Below, piece by piece: positions 56,590 through 64,000 of a DNA stretch of 64,000 nucleotides. The notes under the pieces are model-generated. The model was not told where the DNA came from. It worked only from the letters and a program-made list of their open reading frames with translations, and made no database searches. Numbering within the stretch: position 1 is the stretch's first letter; each line of letters begins with the position of its first letter. The stretch covers positions 2,107,001-2,171,000 of the forward strand of contig JARFJB010001910.1 of assembly GCA_036346205.1 (NCBI GenBank), read 5' to 3'. Origin of the DNA: Vesta saturnalis. Taxonomy: Eukaryota > Arthropoda > Insecta > Coleoptera > Lampyridae. The translations under genes were made by a program, and so were the position numbers.

Positions 56590-57330
56590 TTGTCTTCCAT
56601 TAGTGGAACCTACCTCTATGGAAGAAATTGATAAATTCAAAAACTATTTGAGCAACGCCGGTACGGTTGGATTTTGTTGGCTATTAAGGCCTGCGATAGA
56701 GGAATGTTTACATGTAGTTGTCAACATTGAAGATTTAATTTTTTCTCAAAGTTACATTGCTCATATGGATAAAAAAACATTCCTAGCGAAAAATTAATGT
56801 TAACGGAGGTCTTCATAGCAGGTAAAACTGTTGGACAAGCTCTGAACGAGTCTTGGCTCTTATCTCGAAAGTGTAAGCTGAGTGCAAGTAAGTTGTCACT
56901 GTGATGTCTGCATGCAAAAAGAATAGGTTTTCTCAATCTTTTTTTTTAATTTATTGCAGAATTATGATCTAAGTAAAGTACAAGCTATACAATGGGGAAG
57001 AGAGGATGAATCTGCAAAAATACATTTCCAAGAGACTAAGAATATGGGTGTGCAATCCACAGGCATTTGACTCCGATGTACCACAAGGATCTACTTTAGG
57101 CCCGATATTGTTTCTGATCCTGTAAATGATTCATTCTTTGGACACTTTAAAGATGTTAAAACCATATTTTCTGGCAACACTGTATACTTTAAACCAGATT
57201 TTTTGCGTAGTTCCATACTGTCTGACTTGAATAAACTTTAACTTTTGTTTAAACGTAACAAATTAGTATTAAACACTAATAACACAAATTATCTCAACTT
57301 TGGCATTGTTGAAACTTCAATATAAAAATT
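56590..57330 (+). pseudogene. LINE reverse transcriptase fragment
   Basis: The clearest part is 57067-57330: SDVPQGSTLGPILFLIL (RT motif B), then IFSGNTVYFKPDFLRSSILS, where motif C (usually F-A-D-D-T) is degraded, and KLVLNTNNTNYLNFG of the thumb. The ORF at 56603-56797 (MEPTSMEEIDKFKNYL) resembles the segment just before the RT fingers of the same type of LINE. No endonuclease or 3' end is visible. It is a different, more decayed LINE than the one at 21.5-24.3 kb. Confidence 0.65.
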
Positions 57331-58700
57331 ATATTAAGTCAAAATCACTCAATTAAACTTTAGGGTTGTTCTTTAATAAAACATAGGTTTTTTGGGACTT
57401 AAATTATGCAATATTTACATAACGATCATTCCTTAGGTATAAGTTAAGGCATGTACGATGGTGTGAGGTAGTACGAATCATTAGCTAACTACTGTTAAAA
57501 AATTAATACCAGATACAACGGTTGATGTCCATTCCTTTCTATTTAGATGTACTGTATGTATAGTCTACTCACATAGTATTGCTAATTATTCGAAAACGAT
57601 TTTTTGCAATAACTCAAAGCAAAAATGGTTCGTCGAAACGGTGTAGTAATAAAACAGAAAATGTGAAAAAGCCAATTCTCCAACAGAGAAAAAATTTCCA
57701 TCCATTTATTCGAAATCTAATTTTTAAAGTACATGACAATTATTAAGACGTAAATCGTTTTTCCTCATTTGAAATTATTTTTTTAATTTAAAAACATTCA
57801 AGTAGTTAAGTATTGAGCGTATGTAACATTGTTGCTCCAGAATTAAAACCTTTTAGAGAACGTAGTATAACTACCACCTTCATACAGGCCTCAGTACCAA
57901 ACTGTGCCAACACCAATTGCAACGTGGCTGACAAATTAGAGTACCTTTCCATAAGTAGCTAAGGAGCTTTTTTGTAATCCCTACCCGATTTCCGGTAAAA
58001 AAAATTAAAATATAGGGATAAAGTGCGCATGAAGCAACCTTCGTACTCTAGATCGTAACAAAATGTAATTGTTTTGGAAAAAATTTAAGTAAAACAAAAA
58101 ATTTGGTTGCTTGAAATGTAAATATAATAGGGTATTAATTCTACACTGACTTAATTACAATAATTAATCTAATTAAATAATGAAGTTATACCTTTTAAAT
58201 AACCTTAGAAAGCACGGGTAGCGCGCAATAAAATTTGTATTGCACTAGTGCACTAAACGATAACTGGTTACACTAAAAATGATGCAAAAGGTGCTCGTTT
58301 TTGAATGAACGAAGAAAAATAAATTTATCTTATTGTTACAAATATAATTATCGTTGCATAATAGAATAAAACATTTAGTGGGAATTTTATTGTTCACACT
58401 AATGTTTAGTGAAGTTTATTTCAATCGCCTGTAGCTACTGACACGCTCTTCTTCTACAATTTTAAGGTAAACATTATGCGATGAAATTCAAAATACCAGC
58501 ATCCTTGATCGACAATTTGCTGCTATAGAATCTCCAACCAGCTTGGCAGCAAGCAAAAAGATTGAATGTTAAAGGACAGTCGTGAGTATGTCATAGTATA
58601 ATGTTATACATCTATATTGAAATCCAATGCAAATGTTTAAAATAGCGACTTGTATTATCGTCACTTCCATGACTGTTATCGTTCTAGAAGGTTCAAGTTA
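57331..58700. other. Unassigned AT-rich sequence
   Basis: No supportable feature. Confidence 0.45.
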
Positions 58701-58705
58701 AGTTC

Positions 58706-58948
58706 TCAAATGTCAGAAGTTTGACTCAAACATTGTAAATCTGCTCCGTTCCATATAGGAATGGTCACAACAGCGTATGTAACGGAAGAAATCATCGTGG
58801 AAATTGTGTACCCAAACTCATTATCATAGAGGAGACAATTATCCTTTATACTTGTCAAAATGATTCCTTCAGAAGTGATTACAGTGATCGATCCTATTCT
58901 GGAGATGAAGCTCTTAAAAGTCATTTGCAAGCTCAAGCATGTACACAT
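58706..58948 (-). other. Unrecognised 80-codon ORF
   Basis: Starts MCTCLSLQMTFKSFISRIGS, is moderately hydrophobic with four Cys, and ends SQTSDI. Composition is more balanced than its surroundings. It lies on the same strand as, and downstream of, the Cys-rich ORF 59097-59480. The two could be neighbouring exons, but no splice sites were established. It may be chance. Confidence 0.2.
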
Positions 58949-59096
58949 TGCCTTATCTTTGCATATTCAAACAGGGATTGTTGAATTTAATTAAACAAGG
59001 ATTTGGAGTTTTCTCGGATTTAGTACATGAAACTAACGTCATATCAAGAGTGCAACAATGAATTGCTTTTACGTGCGTGTTATGTATACAGTTCTT

Positions 59097-59480
59097 CTAA
59101 AAAAAGCAATCGTTCGCAAGGACGCTATCCAGTTCGATCATATAGAAACTGGACCGGCATCCACGGTAGCAGCCACCATAATAGAAAGCATGATTTTGCA
59201 TAACTTCGATCTTGAAATTATGGTTGATGATTAAGTAATAAGCGGTCGCCTTAAAGGCTTGTGCACATTCAGAATTTTTAGTTGTTGCACATTTGTCGCT
59301 ATGGTAAGAAACTGCACAGAAACAGTTAAAAAATACCTCTTTTTGACAATTTTCTTTGCGAAATCCTAGTTGGACTTTTTTTTTGACCCGAGATGAGAAA
59401 CACAAAGCGTGCCATTTTAGACACGTTGCATTGATAACAGAGACTGCCAATCTTTTCAGTTCAGATAACGTCTAAACAAT
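59097..59480 (-). other. Unrecognised Cys-rich ORF of about 120 codons
   Basis: Open on the minus strand from a stop near 59470 to 59097, with no ATG near its upstream end (SELKRLAVSVINATCLKW), as expected of an internal exon. Ten Cys occur in about 120 residues. The C-terminal HAFYYGGCYRGCRSSF loosely recalls the F-x-Y-G-G-C-x-G-N core of Kunitz inhibitor domains, but the other Cys spacings do not fit. I do not assign a function. This is the best candidate here for a non-transposon exon, with low confidence. Confidence 0.25.
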
Positions 59481-60400
59481 TCTCAATTTGTGAATGGCAA
59501 AGTGTAAACCGAATGTTTATTTAAATTAACTGAATTCAACAGAAAACCAAGTAGGTACAGCCCAGAAAAAGTTACCACTTGTTGAATCATAACAGTGTGT
59601 ATAATAACACCGTTATTAATTAAAAAAGTTGAGCACATTGAACATTTCAACATTTTAAACAAAAAATTATACATTGTTATACTCCAAATTTTTTTAAATG
59701 TAATATACATAGCTCTCTGCTTGACTACATTGTATGTTTTTTATTCGCTGCCACTAGTGAATAACGTAAGTTACGTATGCTGAGTAATGATTACTTAAAA
59801 ACATATAATGGTAAGAAGTTTAAAATGAACATCTGGGTACTTTTGAATCCAATTTACAAAAACATTTATACATTGTTTATGTATCGAAAAATTTGATATA
59901 TTATATTTTTTCAAATATAAAATTCTTCAGTTCAAACAGGAAAGGGTTAAAAAGCTATTGTTTGTTTTTTATTTAGATCTAGTGTGGAGCTACGCTCCGC
60001 GTTATGGTCACAACACACTCCAATAACCGTAAAATTTTTCTTAAAAATTTTTCCAAATTTTTAAAAAATGCTAAAATTATGCGTTTTTTAGTTAGAAGAA
60101 TAATTCGTCGTCCCGTGGACATGTAAATTCTGCGCATTTAAAATCATGCTAGAGTCACATCACGTTTTAGAATACATCTGAACGTAATTTGATGTGGTTA
60201 TTTTATTTTATTGAAAATAAGGTATATTCTGTTTAAAACGGTATAGATGTAAAAAATATAACTAAAATGAATATATTGTCGTTTTTATTTTCATTATATA
60301 CTTGATTGGAATGTAGTTAACATGTAATATTGAAAAAATATGAAAATGGCAAAAAAAAAGAAATTCATAAACACAAACTCAGACGCAAATGCAAACGCAA
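59481..60400. other. Unassigned AT-rich sequence
   Basis: Nothing supportable. Several short ORFs lack recognisable motifs. Confidence 0.45.
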
Positions 60401-60403
60401 ACT

Positions 60404-60567
60404 CAAACCCAAACGCGCACGCGCACCCACACCCGCACCCGCATCCGCACCCGCACCCGCACCCGCGCACGCACACGCACACGCACGCGCACACGCACAC
60501 GCACACGCACACGCACACGCACACGCACACGCACACGCACACGCGCACACACACACACACACACACA
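60404..60567. repeat. Complex (CA)n / (GCACAC)n / (CCCGCA)n microsatellite
   Basis: Starts with AAACGC/AAACTC variants, passes through CCGCACCCGCA and GCACACGCACAC hexamers, and ends in pure (CA)n at 60545-60567. Ala-His or Cys-Val ORFs on either strand are repeat by-products. Confidence 0.95.
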
Positions 60568-60574
60568 TTGTGAG

Positions 60575-61265
60575 CGATTGGGAAGGGGTTGAGGTTAGAT
60601 GGGTCAAATTTGGTTAAAAAATGCTTGTAAAAGGTCTAAAAATGATCTTAGGAGTAGTTTGGTGCGTTTTGGGGTGATCACGTTTTTCGCTCATTGTATA
60701 GCTCGGTTTTAATTTAGGATCAGTTTTAAAGTTGTATTGTGTTTCAGGCTCATAGTAGAACACGTCTAACCTGAGATTGAACATGAGCTCTATTCCAAGT
60801 TCAAGTTTTGGGCCAAAAAAGTCGACGCGTTTTTTGACGGATTCTCCATCTAGGTGTCCCAAAGAACTTATATTTCAAATTTCAGAGTTCGGATACGCGA
60901 AATAAGAAAGATGGCTTTATATCTCGAAAAGTGGAGGCGATACAAAAAGTTCATTGGTGCAAAGTTTCGAAAGAATTGGTCGAAAAAAAACCACCCCTTC
61001 ACCATCATGTGTGTTCCATCCCTTTGGGGTGGTGCGACGGTAGTTTCGACTATACGTCACGGCGCCCTAATCCCTCCCCACTCCTTCGCCGTCGGTCGCG
61101 AACTCTCGACCCTCACGTCGGGCCTTCGGCAAATTTTTATTTCGATACCTGGCAAACGCGGCCGAGGCAATCTCAAAAGGGGGGAAAGCGGCGCCCGAAT
61201 GCTAGTGTTCCCCTCTAAATCGTACCCGGCAAGTTTCTTATCTCGTCGAACTAGAGCCGTGTGAA
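60575..61265. other. GC-richer block of unknown origin
   Basis: 60960-61260 is clearly richer in C and G than the genome around it (CCTCCCCACTCCTTCGCCGT, GCGGCCGAGGCAATCTC). It holds a 136-codon plus-strand frame (60854-61264) beginning MSQRTYISNFRVRIREIRKM and a shorter overlapping one. I recognise neither. The left part (60590-60860) reads as low-complexity text in both directions. It may be an unknown repeat family. Confidence 0.35.
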
Positions 61266-62300
61266 AAATTTGATAAAAATCTGGTCGTATTCCGAATTTG
61301 AGAGTTAATCTTATAGTTTCTGTTTAACTAGAAATAATATTTTCTCACACATTCAGTTGATCGTTAATTCAAAATAAAAAATGTGTAGAACTGTGAATGA
61401 TGCAATATTATTAATTAAAAAAAAGATTCTTGATAAAATTCATTGTATATAAAGGTTTAATACCAAGACAAATTACTAGCTTCCGTCACAGACAATAAAA
61501 GACAAAGGCACTACAAGTCTCATAAGAAATTGAATCCCACGAGGATAAATGATGAGTAACGAATCTATTTTGTATAAATATTTTAAGGTATTAAAGTTAC
61601 AGCTATTATTCGTTTATAAGCTTAGGAATTTCTAGCCATATTACTTATTAATTGATTTAGCGACAATAAACACTTAACACACTGTATGATTTTCATGACT
61701 CAAGATAAATATTTTCTAATTCAATATAGGTACATATTTTATGAATATAACTGTATTGGTATAATTTATAAAATATAATCGCGGTTAATAAATTTCCACA
61801 CTCGAATTCAAATACCATTTTCAGTAACAAATTCAATAAAAACAATGGTATGTTAATAAAATCGGCCCCTGAGATGTGTTTTTATCGCACAAGCCCAAGT
61901 TTTGGAAAAAGAGGTTGTGCAGCGAGTTTTCCAAGCGAGTGCGACAATAATTATTTACGTAAGAGGTGGAATACATACGAGTACGTCAAGAATCCAGACT
62001 TAGATATAACCGATGTGTGTGTGACTTAAACTAATATTTCACGAGTATGTTTTTTAAATATTACGTGTATTGCGTGTGGTATTTGTATTCCGTTGCCATA
62101 CCTACGTCAGTGCCATTTATAGCAAATATCGCACGGTTGTAGATAAAACATCTTATGGTACACAGTATACAAAACTAATTCTTATGTGTTAAAATAACAC
62201 TTAAAAAACAATATCTTTTGAAATTAAACTTTTATTCAGAGACAGGTCGAAACATAAACTTTAAAATAATAATGATACACGTTTCTCAAAATAGAGGATA
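61266..62300. other. Unassigned sequence with a small hairpin MITE
   Basis: Mostly AT-rich. 61868-61965 (GTGTTTTTATCGCACAAGCC ... CAAGCGAGTGCGACAATAA) is a short imperfect inverted repeat with CTCGCTGCAC-type sequence inside, probably a MITE. Confidence 0.4.
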
Positions 62301-62315
62301 ATTATTAAATAAATT

Positions 62316-62730
62316 TTAAAACTGCAAATATATGGAACAGTAATTCATGTAATAATTCTTTACCGTTAATATCACGTTCATTTTTATTTTGTCTGTTAGA
62401 ATATTTTCGAGATTTGTGCAAAAGTTTAATTGCTCTTTTGAATATTGCGAAAACTTAGACAGGTTACTTAAAAGATTAACATTTTGTGAAAACTGCATTA
62501 ACAATGTAAATCTCTCTTGTATAGATGGATTGCTTAAATCTAACACACCAGAAAAGCAATCAACTTTGAAACGTAATTCTTTATTTTCTATTACTTCATC
62601 ATCATGCTCGTAAGTAAATTGCTTTTCTATTTTTCTTGTTCTTGGCCTTAATACTTCTTAAGTCTCAACATCGAGTGCAAACCAACTTCTTTAGCATCAA
62701 CTAATAAATTAGAAAACGCTTTGGCTGATC
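62316..62730 (-). pseudogene. Older hAT (ZMYM1-like) transposase relic, middle part
   Basis: Starts at the boundary of copy B with KAFSNLLVDAKEVGLHSMLR (62720-62660). A broken stretch follows, then LDLSNPSIQERFTLLMQFSQ (62543-62484), QLNFCTNLENILTD and, one frame over, NERDINGKELLHELLF (62370-62325). R-F...L...L...L-x-x-x-C-x-x-L...D-I-N-G-x-E-L-x-x-E-L is the pattern of ZMYM1-like hAT transposases. It is a different portion of the same general group as the relic at 49351-49671. Confidence 0.65.
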
Positions 62731-64000
62731 CATGGGCGTAGCCAGCGAAGGGCAGGGAGGCAGCTGCCCCCCCCCCCCTGGAAGAGCAAAAATAAATAAA
62801 ATAATTTTTAAATTTTAATAAACAAAAAATTAAATCTAAAATATACATATTTTTCTGTTCTGCATATTTTTTTTGTTATCTGTTTTATATATTTTGTTTG
62901 TTGTTGTGGTCGTTTGGTTGCTTTTATGAACATTTTAAAATTAATTAATAAGCTCTAATAAATAAAATTATTCGCGTGTCCTTTGTCACTAAAATATATT
63001 TCATCAGCAAAAAACAAAGCTGTTTGAAAAACTGACATAGTGCTAAATATATATTAATAGCGTTTTCGATCTATGCATTTAATGCATTGTTGCACACCAG
63101 AATTGTCCCACACCAGAATTGGATAAAAACGGGTGTTCGATTTACTCTCAGGATACGTCAATTTTTAGTGTTTGATTCAACCACTTAACAGTCGGACATT
63201 TTTGAGAAAAATGGTAAAAAAATTGTCACTTTTTTTTTGTTTTCATTTAACTACATTTTTTAATCCTATTAATTAATTAAAATAAATTTACTCAATAAGT
63301 AGTTTTAGTGTGAAATATTTTGAAACATTCAATACACAATCCTACATCAGAATCCGAAATAAATACTCTTATAACGTACGTAAGACCTGCAACAACAAGT
63401 TAAAACAAGTTAAAACAAAAGTTGCCTGAACGAGACTCGGGATCGTCAGTGTACGGAAAAATGTCACGCCCGAGTGCAGTTCGTGCAAAACTATCAAGTG
63501 GTTAAAACACAACTTGCTCCAAATCCTAACATAGGACAATATTTTTTGCAACAACTATTGAGTTGGTGTGTAAGTGCTCTTGTCTAGCGATAGTGTCCTA
63601 TTTAATAGTGTAACGAAACGCCACTGGTTTTCTTCGAGAAAAATCGAGATACAAGTGAGGAATATACGGGAACCGGCGATGCGAATGTTCTGGCAATTTC
63701 TAGGCTCAAAAAGAGTATATAAAATTGCCTATCCGGCGCGAAGACAGACAGTACAGTACAGTACACAGTGTAGGATACGAAGTTGCTTACGGCGAATAGA
63801 AAGCGAGGCGCGAGATTTAAAAGCGGAATAGTTAAAAAGTGTTGAGAAAGTGAATATTTGTGTTGTTTTGTTAACTTTATTGGTTTTAAATAAAGTCGGT
63901 GTGAATAGTTATCAGTGTTAAATTATTGCCTGAGAAACAAGAGGGAAAATCCGTAACAATAGTTTTACCACAGAATAAAGAGACAGAAATCACAGAAAAG
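62731..64000 (+). mobile_element. hAT transposon copy B, truncated by window end
   Basis: Begins CATGGGCGTAGCCAGCGAAG and matches the reverse complement of 49342-48080 of copy A over its whole visible length, with high identity (a C12 run at 62767-62778 against a shorter run in A). It carries the transposase 5' region in plus orientation: the conserved TATA box, leader, and the sequence up to just before the transposase ATG, which lies outside the window. Its upstream 8 bp are GGCTGATC. Confidence 0.88.
63716..63725 (+). promoter_or_regulatory. TATA box of hAT copy B
   Basis: TATATAAAAT, followed by a GACAGACAGTACAGTACAGT stretch and a leader, as in copy A. An AATAAAG at about 63888-63894 lies in the leader and is shared with copy A. 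Confidence 0.6.

Noticed and set aside
60294..60617. Five overlapping ORFs of Cys-Val, Ala-His or Thr-Arg repeats
   Set aside because: They are translations of the CA/GCACAC microsatellite in different frames.
63460..63959. LTR retrotransposon interpretation (TGTCACG...CGTAACA ends, TATA box, AATAAA)
   Set aside because: No primer-binding site follows. The inverted partner at 48130-48620 lies inside the hAT element directly upstream of its transposase start, so this is the hAT promoter and leader.

Overview
This window looks like a stretch of an arthropod, most likely insect, nuclear genome. It is AT-rich and full of microsatellites. It carries decayed transposable elements typical of insects: piggyBac, long-TIR Tc1/mariner, hAT, Penelope-like, LINEs, a MULE and tRNA-derived SINE-like units. 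The recurrent terminus TA-CAGGGTGT is seen throughout and is common in beetle genomes, but placing the host below the level of insect is a guess. I found no intact host protein-coding gene and nothing bacterial.

Layout. 1-4.4 kb: small TIR repeats, a (TA)n tract, and a piggyBac transposase relic (2427-4265) interrupted by an insert carrying a tRNA-shaped sequence. 4.4-17.6 kb: a locus of internally duplicated sequence. A segment with a Penelope-like terminus and a mariner fragment occurs at 4466-5760 and again at 14757-16085. A fold-back palindrome of about 2.45 kb (9608-12060), with CpG-dense alternating purine/pyrimidine blocks, sits between direct repeats of about 0.5 kb. A minisatellite lies at 14.2-14.7 kb. 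16.7-19.4 kb: a Tc1/mariner element with nested termini. 20.7-25.3 kb: an interspersed repeat, a LINE on the minus strand split by an 809-bp MULE-like element with a 9-bp target duplication, and a Tc1-like relic. 25.3-29.0 kb: satellite-like arrays and a tandem pair of 0.6-kb SINE-like units. 29.3-33.8 kb: a 2.75-kb mariner (DD41D spacing) inserted just upstream of the start codon of a second piggyBac relic. 34-43 kb: palindromic MITEs and Penelope-like relics. 43.8-44.5 kb: second copy of the 20.7-kb repeat. 44.9-49.3 kb: an almost complete hAT element (TIRs, imperfect 8-bp target duplication, TATA promoter, likely intron, two frameshifts), inserted in an older hAT relic. 50.9-53.0 kb: another long-TIR mariner. 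53-56.4 kb: dispersed satellite family, and a relative of the palindrome core next to a perfect-looking hairpin. 56.6-57.3 kb: a LINE RT fragment. 58.7-59.5 kb: two unexplained ORFs on the minus strand. 60.4-61.3 kb: a CA-type microsatellite and a GC-richer block. 62.3-64 kb: another hAT relic interrupted by an inverted second copy of the 44.9-kb hAT element, which runs off the window.

The elements do not work together as a pathway. What connects them is nesting, which gives relative ages: mariner in piggyBac, MULE in LINE, young hAT in old hAT. Every transposase carries stops, frameshifts or lost catalytic residues. The youngest-looking element is the hAT family at 44.9 kb and 62.7 kb. All family calls rest on motifs read by eye; no database search was run.
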